Source: Sandarakinorhabdus glacialis
GTDB lineage: Bacteria > Pseudomonadota > Alphaproteobacteria > Sphingomonadales > Sphingomonadaceae
Direction: 5' to 3'
NCBI RefSeq assembly: GCF_014643455.1
Contig: NZ_BMJM01000004.1
Location: 248,001 to 312,000 of the forward strand
DNA length: 64,000 nucleotides
Shown piece by piece: positions 26,791 through 35,526 of the stretch. Position 1 is the stretch's first letter; each line of letters begins with the position of its first letter. The translations under genes and the position numbers were made by a program. Below the pieces are notes generated by a model. The model saw nothing but the letters and a program-made list of their open reading frames with translations, did not search any database and was not told where the DNA came from.

Positions 26791-27036
26791 ATGACCGACC
26801 GTGCCGGCATCTATGCCCGTATCATCGAACTGATCCAACCGCTGAATAGCAAGTCGATCGTCTTGACCGAGAACACCAGTTTTGCCGGTGACCTCGAGAT
26901 GGATTCGCTGACCGTGATGGATCTGGTGGCGAGCATGGAGGACGAGTGGGATATCGTCATGCCATTAAATATGTTGCCTGATCTGGAGACGATCGGCCAG
27001 GTTGCCGATGCGGTGATGCGGCTTGTGACCAAGTGA
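26791..27036 (+). CDS. Acyl carrier protein of the sphingolipid operon
   Basis: An 81-residue dedicated acyl carrier protein. S39 in DLEMDSLTVMDLV is the 4'-phosphopantetheine attachment site, and acidic helix II follows (SMEDEWDIVMP). The N-terminus (MTDRAGIYARIIELIQ) is a typical first helix. It is not the housekeeping AcpP, which has a different sequence and usually sits beside fabF. The stop overlaps the GTG start of serine palmitoyltransferase (GTGA), so ACP and SPT are translationally coupled. This fits SPT taking acyl-ACP rather than acyl-CoA, with the chain loaded by the ligase at 24074. Confidence 0.9.
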   Translation: MTDRAGIYARIIELIQPLNSKSIVLTENTSFAGDLEMDSLTVMDLVASMEDEWDIVMPLNMLPDLETIGQVADAVMRLVTK

Positions 27037-28247
27037 GCGACCTGCTGTCGAAGTTCGATGCGCTGGCGGCCGAGCGCGCCGGGGTGCTGACCGCCGGGGT
27101 GCGCGATCCGTTCGCGATCGTCATGGAGCAGGTCAAGTCGCCGACCGAGGCGGTGATCGACGGGCGCGACACGATCCTGCTTGGCACCTACAATTACATG
27201 GGGATGACATTCGATCCCGACGTCATCGCGGCGGGGCAGGAGGCGCTGGCGAAATTCGGTGCCGGGACGACCGGGAGCCGCGTGCTCAACGGCACCTACC
27301 AGGGCCACAAGGCGTGCGAGGAGGCTTTGAAGGACTTTTACGGCATGGATCATGCCATTGTCTTTTCAACGGGTTACCTTGCCAATTTGGGTATTGTCTC
27401 CACGCTGGCGGGCAAGGGCGATTATATCATCCTCGATGCCGACAGCCATGCGTCGATCTATGACGGCTGCTATCTCGGCAATGCCGATATCGTGCGGTTC
27501 AAGCATAACAGTGCCGAGGACCTTGAGAAGCGCCTGCGGCGGTTGCCGCCGGAAGCCGGCAAGCTGGTCATTCTCGAAGGCGTCTATTCTATGCTCGGCG
27601 ATATCGCGCCTTTGAAGGAGCTTGTGGCGATCGCCAAGGCGCATGGCGCGATGGTGTTGGTCGACGAAGCGCATGGCATGGGCTTTTTCGGCGAGAATGG
27701 CCGCGGCGTCTATGAGGCCGCCGGGGTTGCCGACGACGTCGATTTCGTCATCGGGACGTTCTCGAAATCGGTCGGGACGGTGGGCGGGTTCTGTGTTTCC
27801 AACCATCCCAAGTTCGAGATCCTGCGGCTGGTGTGCCGGCCTTATGTGTTCACGGCGTCGTTGCCGCCGGCGGTGGTGGCGTGTGCGGCGACCTCCATTC
27901 GCAAGCTGATGCATGCGCACGACAAGCGCGCGCGGCTGTGGGACATGAGTCGGAAATTGCATGGCGGGTTGATTGCGCAGGGCTTTCGCCTCGCCACGGC
28001 GACACCGGAAAGTGCAATTGTTTCCGTGCTCATGCCCGACCAGGAGACGACGGTGCGGATGTGGCAGGCGCTGCTCGAGCTGGGAGTCTATGTGAACATG
28101 TCGCGGCCCCCGGCAACGCCGGCGGGCGTGTTCCTGCTGCGCTGCAGCCTGTGTGCGGCGCATTCGGCCGAGCAGTTGGAAGCCGTGTTGCAGCATTTCG
28201 AACGGGCGGCGGCGGAAACCGGGTTGTTCCGGCAGGCGGCGGAATAG
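27033..28247 (+). CDS. spt: Serine palmitoyltransferase
   Basis: PLP-dependent alpha-oxoamine synthase condensing L-serine with a fatty acyl thioester to 3-ketosphinganine, the committed step of sphingolipid synthesis. It is 404 residues and soluble. H139 in DADSHASIYDG stacks on PLP, D211 and H214 are in VLVDEAHGMG, and K245 in GTFSKSVGTVGG forms the Schiff base. GTTGSRVLNGTYQGHKACEE is the SPT/KBL-type glycine-rich region. The second alpha-oxoamine synthase, at 41235, is 5-aminolevulinate synthase ([12 protein letters not shown]), so the two can be told apart. The GTG start overlaps the ACP stop. The pattern of ligase, reductase, ACP and SPT in one operon makes the assignment strong. Confidence 0.94.
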   Translation: MSDLLSKFDALAAERAGVLTAGVRDPFAIVMEQVKSPTEAVIDGRDTILLGTYNYMGMTFDPDVIAAGQEALAKFGAGTTGSRVLNGTYQGHKACEEALKDFYGMDHAIVFSTGYLANLGIVSTLAGKGDYIILDADSHASIYDGCYLGNADIVRFKHNSAEDLEKRLRRLPPEAGKLVILEGVYSMLGDIAPLKELVAIAKAHGAMVLVDEAHGMGFFGENGRGVYEAAGVADDVDFVIGTFSKSVGTVGGFCVSNHPKFEILRLVCRPYVFTASLPPAVVACAATSIRKLMHAHDKRARLWDMSRKLHGGLIAQGFRLATATPESAIVSVLMPDQETTVRMWQALLELGVYVNMSRPPATPAGVFLLRCSLCAAHSAEQLEAVLQHFERAAAETGLFRQAAE

Positions 28248-28345
28248 TCGGCGCGCCGTTTCGGGATTTCGCGGGTGAGCAGGCGGCGATTGACCACTGC
28301 GAGCGGGCAGCGCACGATTGAACCTTGATAGGCAGGGGACGATTG

Positions 28346-30028
28346 ATGGCGCGGCGGGTTCTGGGGTTGGTGGCGGTTTTGCTGGCGAGTGCGGTGCCGG
28401 GGCTGCCGGTGCAGGCCGCGCCGATGGCGGCGACGGCGATGCCGGCGAATTACCCAGTGCTGGTCAAATTGTTCGCGGACTGGCGGCGGACGGTGTTGCC
28501 GCCGGTCGCCGATGGCAAGCCGGACTACAGCCCGGCGGCGATGGCGAAGCTGGGCAGCGACCTGAAGGCGTTTCGCGCGCGGCTGGCGGCGATCGACCGG
28601 ACGGGTTGGGCGGTGACGGCGAATAACGACTACAGGCTGGTCGAGGCGGAACTGAATGGCCTCGATTTCGATTTGCGGGTGCTGACGCCTTGGGCGCGCG
28701 ACCCGACCTTTTATGCCAATGTCTTTGCCGACTGGAGCGATGTGCCGGCGCACGAGGGGCCGTATGCGCACCCGAACATCGACCTGTACGCCTTCAAATA
28801 TCCGCTCAATGCCGCCGACGAGGCGCGGTTGACGACCCTGATCGCGGCGATCCCGGCGAATTTGGCGGCGGCGAAGGTCAATCTGGCGGGAAGCAATGCG
28901 CGCGACCTGTGGACCTATGGCGGGCGGGCCTTTGCCGAGCAGAGCGATACGCTGGAGAAGCTGGGGGCGGGAACGCTGGTGATGCGGACGCTCGACGGGG
29001 CGCGGCCGGCACCGATTACGGGCGCCGGGCCGAAGCTGGTCAAGGCGATCGCCGATGCCAGGGCGGCGACCGACGATTTCGCGGCGTGGGTTGCGGCCGA
29101 GGCGCCGAAGAAGACCGGCGCGGTCGGCCTCGGCAAGGAACACTATAATTGGTACGTCAAGAACGTTGAACTGCTGCCTTATGACTGGGATGCGCAGGTA
29201 GCGTTGCTGCGGCGAGAGCTCGACCGGTCGATAGCGGCGCTGCGGCTCGAGGAGGTGCGCAACCGCGACCTGCCGCCGATCGTGCCGTTGACCGATCCGG
29301 CGGCCTATGCGCGGCTGGTCAAGGCGAAACAGGCGCGGTTCAGCCAGTTTTTGGCAGATACGGGCCTGATCCCGGACGCGCCCTGGTCACGCAAGGCGAT
29401 CGCCGACCAGGCCATCGAGTATGAGGCGCCGGAGAAGCGCAACTTTTTCACCCATGTAAATGCCTATGATCCGCTGCCGCTGCTGTCGCATTTCACCCAT
29501 TGGATCGACTTGGCGCGGATGCGCGCCGAACCGCACGCCAGCCCGATTCGCCGGGTGTCGCCATTGTTCACCATTTATTCGAACCGGTCCGAAGGCTTTG
29601 CCACGGCGTTCGAGGAGGTGGCGATGCAGGCCGGGCTGTACGACGATGTCCCGCATGGCCGCGAGCTGGTGTGGATCATGCTCGCCAACCGCGCGGCGCG
29701 CGGGCTGGCGTCGCTGTATGTCCAGTCGAACGAGATGGATCTGGCGCAGGCCGGCAAGTTCCACGCCGAATGGACGCCGCGCGGCTGGTCGGATGCGGCG
29801 AGCCCGCTGGTCGGCTTCGAGCAGCTGCTATATGCGCGCCAGCCGGGATATGGGCCGAGTTATGTAACCGGCAAGCTGGAGCTCGATCGGTTGCTGGCGG
29901 ACGTCTCGCATGCCGACGAAGTGGCGGGGCGGCCGTTCGTGATGCGTGATGTGATGAAGCGGGTGATGGATGCGGGGATTATCCCGGTGGCGCTGATCGG
30001 GGAGGAGATTATTCCGGCGGGGAAGTAG
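28346..30028 (+). CDS. DUF885 domain exported protein
   Basis: A 560-residue protein with an N-terminal signal peptide (MARRVLGLVAVLLASAVPG, cleavage near VQAAP) and DUF885 across most of the rest. Recognisable family blocks are FYANVFADWSD, VGLGKEHYNWYVKNVELLPYDW, TIYSNRSEGFATAFEEVAMQAGLYDD and AGKFHAEWTPRGW. DUF885 proteins are suspected zinc peptidases or hydrolases, but no function can be assigned. ATG 28346 is preceded by AGGGGA. It starts 98 bases after serine palmitoyltransferase in the same direction, so it could be read through from that operon, but no sphingolipid role is known. Confidence 0.85.
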   Translation: MARRVLGLVAVLLASAVPGLPVQAAPMAATAMPANYPVLVKLFADWRRTVLPPVADGKPDYSPAAMAKLGSDLKAFRARLAAIDRTGWAVTANNDYRLVEAELNGLDFDLRVLTPWARDPTFYANVFADWSDVPAHEGPYAHPNIDLYAFKYPLNAADEARLTTLIAAIPANLAAAKVNLAGSNARDLWTYGGRAFAEQSDTLEKLGAGTLVMRTLDGARPAPITGAGPKLVKAIADARAATDDFAAWVAAEAPKKTGAVGLGKEHYNWYVKNVELLPYDWDAQVALLRRELDRSIAALRLEEVRNRDLPPIVPLTDPAAYARLVKAKQARFSQFLADTGLIPDAPWSRKAIADQAIEYEAPEKRNFFTHVNAYDPLPLLSHFTHWIDLARMRAEPHASPIRRVSPLFTIYSNRSEGFATAFEEVAMQAGLYDDVPHGRELVWIMLANRAARGLASLYVQSNEMDLAQAGKFHAEWTPRGWSDAASPLVGFEQLLYARQPGYGPSYVTGKLELDRLLADVSHADEVAGRPFVMRDVMKRVMDAGIIPVALIGEEIIPAGK

Positions 30029-30057
30029 TTGGCCCCTTTTGTGGGTAGGGCGGGCTA

Positions 30058-30108
30058 CCCTCACCCGCTCGCCTCAGGGGCGAGTCGCCTCTCCCTTAAA
30101 GGGAGAGG
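30058..30108. repeat. Two-hairpin intergenic repeat overlapping the L,D-transpeptidase 3' end
   Basis: A copy of the element at 2426 and 4409, running CCCTCACCCGCTCGCC then GGCGAGTCG and a terminal hairpin with arms CCTCTCCC and GGGAGAGG at 30088-30108. Read on the minus strand, it encodes the last residues and stop of the L,D-transpeptidase gene. Confidence 0.68.
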
Positions 30109-31414
30109 GAAGGGTCGGTTTTCCGTCGCGGTTGTAGATGTCGGCGCGGAACTGGATGCCGGCGGGGCCGTCCTGGGCGGTGAAATAGGTCAGGTAAATC
30201 GGGACGGGGGCGGTGAGGGGTACGGCTTGCTCGGGGGTGCGGGCCGCCGTGCGTATCGAGCGGCCGAGCAGCCATTTGCCCAGGGTGGCAGCGTCTTCGA
30301 GGCGGATGCAGCCGTTGCTGAAATGGCGGTCGGATGCGGCGAACAGCGCGCGGTCGGGGCTGTCGTGGAGGTAGATGCCATCGTCGTTGGGGAACATGAA
30401 CTTGACGCGACCCATCGAATTGGACGGGCCCGGGCGCTGGCGGACGCGAAGCTCCTGTTCGCCGGCGGCGATCGACGGCCAGTTTATGGTGGCGGGATCG
30501 ACGGGGCGGGGGTCGGCGCTCCAGTCGGACAGGGCTTCGTAGCCGAGCGATCGCATCGACTTGCCGGCGAGGATGCGGGGGGCAACGAGGGTCTGCACTA
30601 GGCCGACCGGGATGTTCCAATAAGGGTTGAGGATGGCGTACTGGAGCATGCCGGCGAGCATCGGGGTAGGCGTTTCGGGGCGGCCGACGACGACGCGCAT
30701 GGTGCCGGCCTGCTTGCCGGCCTGGTAGAACCACAGGTGTCCCGAGGCGGCATCTACGACGATATGATGGGTGAAGGGCCCGGGCAGGACGCGGGCGCGA
30801 TCGAGATTGATGCGGCTGCGCGCGATGATTTCCGGGTCGCCGGAGGCGCGGGCGCGGGCGGCAAGGCCGCGCTGCTGGACATAGTGCGGGCTCATCCATG
30901 CCATCGACGTGATATAGTGGGCGAGGGACGGCGGTAGCGCGGCGGCGCGGAGCACGGCCTGTATATCGGGCTTTTTGGGTTTGAGGCGCGGGTCGAGGAA
31001 GGTCATGTCGAGCTTGGGCGGGCGGCGCATGTCGCGGGCGTAGCGGGCGAAAGCGTCCGACAGCTTGAGTTCGGCTCGGGCAAGGTCGCGGGGGTCCCCC
31101 GACCGGGCGGCGGCGAGTGTTTCGTGGAGCTTATCGAGCTTGAAGGACTTTGGCTTGAGGCCGTCGATGTCGGAAGTGGCGAGCCAGGCGAGGAGGGCGT
31201 CGGCCTCCGGGCCGATGCGGCCGGCCTGTGTCCAGAGCGGGGCAAAGGCGCGCGCGGCGTAGAAGGACTTAAGCTTGCCGCGGGCCTGTTCGCGGATTTC
31301 GGCGGTGACGGCTTGCGGGGCAGTCACCGCTGCGGACGCAAGCTGGGCGACGGCCGGCGAGGGTATCGCCAGCATGGCAAGGACGAAAATCAGCGGAATG
31401 CGGACGCGCCGCAT
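30074..31414 (-). CDS. Murein L,D-transpeptidase, YcbB type
   Basis: Predicted periplasmic enzyme forming 3-3 peptidoglycan cross-links, 446 residues. Residues 1-23 are a signal peptide (MRRVRIPLIFVLAMLAIPS). Residues about 40-180 form the YcbB scaffold domain (YAARAFAPLWTQAGRIG). The catalytic YkuD domain covers about 215-415 and holds H364 and C369 in SDRHFSNGCIRLED. Beta-lactams of the carbapenem class usually target this Cys. The last 11 or so residues (PSPFKGEATRP) and the stop are encoded by the intergenic repeat at 30058-30108, so the natural C-terminus has been replaced or extended. It is upstream of no gene on its strand and is followed by DUF885 convergently. Confidence 0.9.
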   Translation of the reverse strand: MRRVRIPLIFVLAMLAIPSPAVAQLASAAVTAPQAVTAEIREQARGKLKSFYAARAFAPLWTQAGRIGPEADALLAWLATSDIDGLKPKSFKLDKLHETLAAARSGDPRDLARAELKLSDAFARYARDMRRPPKLDMTFLDPRLKPKKPDIQAVLRAAALPPSLAHYITSMAWMSPHYVQQRGLAARARASGDPEIIARSRINLDRARVLPGPFTHHIVVDAASGHLWFYQAGKQAGTMRVVVGRPETPTPMLAGMLQYAILNPYWNIPVGLVQTLVAPRILAGKSMRSLGYEALSDWSADPRPVDPATINWPSIAAGEQELRVRQRPGPSNSMGRVKFMFPNDDGIYLHDSPDRALFAASDRHFSNGCIRLEDAATLGKWLLGRSIRTAARTPEQAVPLTAPVPIYLTYFTAQDGPAGIQFRADIYNRDGKPTLPSPFKGEATRP

Positions 31415-31431
31415 TCCGCCAAGCGACAGGC

Positions 31432-31680
31432 TCAGCCTCGCTCTCCGCGGCGAGTCGGCAGCGGCGGTGGTGCCGGGGGCGGCGGAACGTAGTTGGGGTG
31501 ATAGATGCCGTCGGCCGAATAATAACCGTCGATCATGCCGTCACCGTCGCGGTCGGCGGCGACGCTGCCGGCAACGGCGCCCGGTGGCGGCGGCGGTGCC
31601 ATCGCGACTTCCTGCTTTTGCGCGCAGGCAGCGAGGGTCAGGCCCGATAACGTCAGAAACGCCAGGGTTTGAGTACGCAA
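31432..31680 (-). CDS. Small proline-rich lipoprotein with EF-hand-like loop
   Basis: An 82-residue predicted lipoprotein. The signal sequence MRTQTLAFLTLSGLTLAAC has a lipobox with Cys19. The mature protein has two polyproline tracts (PPPPP and PPPPAPPPLP) around DRDGDGMIDGYY, a 12-residue pattern with D-x-D-x-D-G spacing like a calcium-binding EF-hand loop. No known family is recognised. It starts 17 bases upstream of the L,D-transpeptidase on the same strand, so the two probably form an operon and it may be an envelope partner. ATG 31680 follows GAGGAGG on that strand. Confidence 0.78.
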   Translation of the reverse strand: MRTQTLAFLTLSGLTLAACAQKQEVAMAPPPPPGAVAGSVAADRDGDGMIDGYYSADGIYHPNYVPPPPAPPPLPTRRGERG

Positions 31681-31825
31681 TACAACCTCCTCTTGGCCGG
31701 TGCCTCAGTCTCGGCACGGGACGGGAGGCTATGCGCGGCGCCTGGAGGAAGGAATGCGGCGGGTACCGCTGCGGCGGCGGGCGGTGTCGAATCCGGGGCG
31801 AGGGGATGCCTCGCCCCGGCAAATG

Positions 31826-34690
31826 CTACATCTTGTAGCTGATGCGCAGGTAACCGAACTGGCCTGGGACATCGTAGGTGGTGGGGTCGAAGTTGGGGCC
31901 GGTGCAGCTGAAGCAGGCTGGTGGATCGACGTTGAAGACGTTGTTGACGCCGATGGTGAAGGCCAGCCGGCTCTCGAGGAACGACGGCGTGTAGCTAAGC
32001 TGGATGTCGGTGTAGAAAGTGCTGTCGAGCTTCTTCCCGTCGGCTTCCTCGACGGCGTCGATGTAGCGGCCGGTTACCGATGCACCGAAATCGGCAATCG
32101 TCCAGTCGATGACGCCGGTGCCCTTGAACTTGGCATACGACTGATCGGGGAAACCGCGGGTCAGGCCGCGATAGTCAGTGGTGGTGAAGCCCGTCTGGGC
32201 GGGCACGGTCTCGGTATATTCGAGCAGGAAGTTGCCGTTGAGCGACAGGCCGAAGATGCCCGCCGAGGTCTGCTGCGAGCGATAGTTGATCGTCGCATCG
32301 ATGCCGCTGGTCTGGATCTCGCCGATATTCTGGAGAAGGCCGTTGACCCGGCTGATAAGGCCGTTGGGGGTGCGGGCGATCGAGCCGCAGCTGAGCGCGT
32401 CGCCGGAATTGGCGCAGCGGGCCAGCGTGATGGCGGCGTCGATGGGCGCGATCGCGCCTTCGACCTTGATGTCGTAGTAGTTGGCTTCGAAGGTCAGGTT
32501 GCTAGCGAAACCACTGTCACGCGCCCAGGTCGGGCTGAACACGGCACCGAACAACAGCGTCTTGGAGGTTTCCGGGTCGAGCGCACTGTTGCCGCCGGTG
32601 GTCACCGAGACCTGGCCGCCGTTGGGTTCCTGGTAGCTGCCGTTGGCCGGCACGCCGTTGGCGATGCAATTGGCGCGGACTGTGGCCGAGGTCTGCCACG
32701 GCGAACCGGGGACATTGGTGCACGGATCGTCGATCGGGGCGTCGCTGCGCGAGGCGGCACCGAACAATTCGCCGATGCTGGGGGCGCGGAAGCCGGTGGC
32801 GTACGAACCGCGCAGCAGCAGTTGCTCGACGGGCTTCCACAGGACGCTGCCGGTGTAGGTCGTGCTGGCCTTGCTGGTCGAATAATCGGCGTAGCGGATG
32901 GCGCCGCTGACATCGAGCGCGTGGAAGAACGGCGTGTCCTTCAACAGCGGCACGCGGATTTCGCCATAGACTTCATCGGAGTTGTACGAACCGCGCGCCG
33001 GCAGCGACGGGATGTCCGAGCCAAGGCCGGCGGCGATGATCGGATCGGGATCATAGCTGCCGAACTGGTAGCGGTGCTCATAGCCGACGGCGAAGCCAAT
33101 CGGCCCGGCGGGAAGGTCGAACAGGTCGCCGGACAGGTTGGCGGTGTAATCCTGCAGTTCCTGCTTGCTGCGGCTGCGCTCGTCAAAGGTGACATAGGCG
33201 AGCATGGCCGGCGTTACCGAGCCGACGCCGCCGAAGATGTTGAAGGGCACGCAGCCGCCGGTGCAGTTGGCGACGGGGCCGAGCGCGGTGGCCAGCTTGG
33301 CAGCGTTGACGTTGCCGGTGAACAGCTGGCGGGCGTCGTTGAAGGCGACGACGGCGGTGGCATCCCAATACCATTTGCGCGTCCCGACATCGAATGAGCC
33401 GTCGAAGCCGCCGGTCAGCGACATCGTGTTGACCTCCTGCGAGTAGGTGCGCTGGCCGGCTTCGACGAGGCGGCGCCGGACGGTGGAGTAGTTGGCGGGG
33501 GCCTCGCCGGGCTTGCCGGCCGACAGGGTCACGCCGAACGGGTTGAACGGGTTGGTGGCGTCGATCGAGATGATGTCGAGCAGATTGCCGTTGCCGGCAT
33601 CGGGGCCGACAAACAATGGCAGGAAGGCCGCCTGATTCTGCGAATTGCGGCGGTTATACAGCGCCTTGACGCGGAAGTTGACGTTTTCGCCGAGCTCCTG
33701 CTTGGCGCTGATCCAGCCGCCATAGCGTTCGGACGGCGTCAGGAAATAGTTGAGCGGCGCGAAGTTGAAGCGATCGGCGGCGGTCAGCCGTTTGAAGTCG
33801 CTGTTGGGGCCGGTCGGGTCGAGCGGATCGTAGCGCGGGCGACCTGCAACCGGTGCCTTCAGCGTCAGATTAGGACCGCCAAGCACCGAGAAGAAGCCGT
33901 TGGGAGTCGCGCTGGAACAGCCGCCGATCGGATCGGCGCAGCTTGTCTGGCCCGGGTTCGGAAAGCGCGAGGTGTCACGATCCGCAGTGCGGACGGCGTC
34001 CTGCTTCACATAGTTGGCGCCGAAGACGACGCTCGTGGTCGGCCCCTTGATGCCGTAGCTGGCGCTGTAATCCTGGGTATGGCCGTCGCCCTGGCGGAAG
34101 GTGCCGAACTGGGCGGCGGCCTGCAGGCCTTCCTGTGATGATTTGGTGATCAGGTTGACGACGCCGGCCAGGGCATCGGAACCATAAAGCGGCGACTGGC
34201 CGGACTGGAGCACTTCGATGCGCTCGATCATGTTGGCCGGGATGGTATTGAGATCGACCGTCGACGGAATGCCGCTGGCGCTCGAGCCGTTGACGAAGCG
34301 GATACCATCGACAAGGACCAGGGTGCGCTTGGCGCCGAGGTAGCGCAGGTCGATCTGCGACGAGCCGGCGCCGACGCCGCCGCCATCGGGCGGATTGCCG
34401 ATGTTGCCGCTGTTATTGACCTTGGTGTTGAGGCCGCCGGCGGCGCTGGGCAGGCGCTGGAGAATGTCGGCGACCGAGGACAGGCCGGTGCGTGCGATCG
34501 ACGCCTGGTCGAGGACGATGACCGGCGCGCTCTGCGACAGGGGATCCTGGCGGATGCGCGAGCCGGTGACGATGATGGCTTCGGATTCGCCATCGGGGAC
34601 GACGACGGGCGAGACCGATTGCGCCGCGGCGCCCGTGGCCATCAAGGCGGCGAAGGTGACTCCGGCCGCCAAAGTCGATTTGAAACGCAT
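31826..34690 (-). CDS. TonB-dependent receptor
   Basis: Outer-membrane transporter, 954 residues. Signal peptide MRFKSTLAAGVTFAALMATGAAAQS precedes the TonB-box-like EAIIVTGSRI, then the plug domain (SVADILQRLPSAAGG, LRYLGAKRTLVLVDGIRF, IERIEVLQSGQSPLYGSDALAGVVNLITK). A long beta-barrel follows with paired Cys loops (TSCADPIGGCS, NCTGGC), ending in aromatic-rich GYLRISYKM. The combination with a large barrel suits the class of sphingomonad receptors for oligosaccharides, peptides or siderophores, but the ligand is unknown. ATG 34690 has GGGAGTGGGC just upstream. It appears monocistronic. Confidence 0.93.
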   Translation of the reverse strand: MRFKSTLAAGVTFAALMATGAAAQSVSPVVVPDGESEAIIVTGSRIRQDPLSQSAPVIVLDQASIARTGLSSVADILQRLPSAAGGLNTKVNNSGNIGNPPDGGGVGAGSSQIDLRYLGAKRTLVLVDGIRFVNGSSASGIPSTVDLNTIPANMIERIEVLQSGQSPLYGSDALAGVVNLITKSSQEGLQAAAQFGTFRQGDGHTQDYSASYGIKGPTTSVVFGANYVKQDAVRTADRDTSRFPNPGQTSCADPIGGCSSATPNGFFSVLGGPNLTLKAPVAGRPRYDPLDPTGPNSDFKRLTAADRFNFAPLNYFLTPSERYGGWISAKQELGENVNFRVKALYNRRNSQNQAAFLPLFVGPDAGNGNLLDIISIDATNPFNPFGVTLSAGKPGEAPANYSTVRRRLVEAGQRTYSQEVNTMSLTGGFDGSFDVGTRKWYWDATAVVAFNDARQLFTGNVNAAKLATALGPVANCTGGCVPFNIFGGVGSVTPAMLAYVTFDERSRSKQELQDYTANLSGDLFDLPAGPIGFAVGYEHRYQFGSYDPDPIIAAGLGSDIPSLPARGSYNSDEVYGEIRVPLLKDTPFFHALDVSGAIRYADYSTSKASTTYTGSVLWKPVEQLLLRGSYATGFRAPSIGELFGAASRSDAPIDDPCTNVPGSPWQTSATVRANCIANGVPANGSYQEPNGGQVSVTTGGNSALDPETSKTLLFGAVFSPTWARDSGFASNLTFEANYYDIKVEGAIAPIDAAITLARCANSGDALSCGSIARTPNGLISRVNGLLQNIGEIQTSGIDATINYRSQQTSAGIFGLSLNGNFLLEYTETVPAQTGFTTTDYRGLTRGFPDQSYAKFKGTGVIDWTIADFGASVTGRYIDAVEEADGKKLDSTFYTDIQLSYTPSFLESRLAFTIGVNNVFNVDPPACFSCTGPNFDPTTYDVPGQFGYLRISYKM

Positions 34691-34822
34691 TGCCCACTCC
34701 CCGGCTATTGAAGGGGCATGTTTTGCCAAATAGGACGGTTGCGCAAACACTCTTGTGCGCTGCGACATGGTTTCAGGAACAGTGAAGCAAAATTGTCACA
34801 ATGTCGGTGGCTGGGCCAGGGG

Positions 34823-35398
34823 TCAGTCCAGCGGCTTCACCGATAGCCCGCGGCGATAGTTCAGGACGATACGGACGGGGGTAACGCCGGCGCCGAAGGG
34901 GATGACGGTGTCGAACGGGGCGGGCTTGGCGAGCTTCAACCGGGGATTGCCGGTGAAGCCGATGCCGTCGGACCAGATCGACAGCTTCCCGTTGGTGTCG
35001 CGGTCGTGGAGCGCGACGATGACATAGCTGCCGGGGCCGGGGAGTGACAGGCAGACCGTCATGCCGCCCGAAGCGGTCATTGGGACGTCGTGGCGCTGGA
35101 GATATTTGCCGGATTCGAGATATTCGCCGTCCTTGCCGGTGTAGTCCTGGATGCGCAGTTGGCCATCGCGGTCCTTGAAGCCGTGGACGGTGACCAGCGC
35201 CGCCGTGCCTGTCGCGCCGGGACGGCAGGCGGCGGCTTCGGGGCCGAGGACGGGGTGGTGCGCTGCCCCCGCCGGCTGGGCGAGCGCTGCCGCTGCGGAC
35301 AGGGAGACGAAGAGCGCCGACGCCAGGGCTGTCGATACCCGTGCTGCCGACGCCCGTCCAGCCGACAGGGGGGCCGCCGACAATCGCGAATATGCCAT
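34823..35398 (-). CDS. DUF2141 domain exported protein
   Basis: A 191-residue protein. Its N-terminus has Arg residues then a hydrophobic stretch (ALASALFVSLSAAAALAQP), giving a signal peptide. The DUF2141 domain spans about residues 65-188: LVTVHGFKDRDGQLRI, VCLSLPGPGSYVIVALHDRDTNGKLSI and PRLKLAKPAPFDTVIPFGAG. The function of DUF2141 is unknown; members are exported beta-rich proteins. Its neighbours are the TonB receptor (same strand, 132 bases downstream) and lptF (divergent). Codon content and gene position suggest it is chromosomal core rather than acquired. Confidence 0.82.
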   Translation of the reverse strand: MAYSRLSAAPLSAGRASAARVSTALASALFVSLSAAAALAQPAGAAHHPVLGPEAAACRPGATGTAALVTVHGFKDRDGQLRIQDYTGKDGEYLESGKYLQRHDVPMTASGGMTVCLSLPGPGSYVIVALHDRDTNGKLSIWSDGIGFTGNPRLKLAKPAPFDTVIPFGAGVTPVRIVLNYRRGLSVKPLD

Positions 35399-35526
35399 GA
35401 CCTGATTGTTTCACCGGGCTATAGGGGTGGGGAACTGCCGGGTGATAGCCATTACCGGGTGGTTGCAATATGGTGAAGGCTTGCGGCGAAACTTGGGCGC
35501 GGCAGTGTCGACATCAAGGGACTGGA

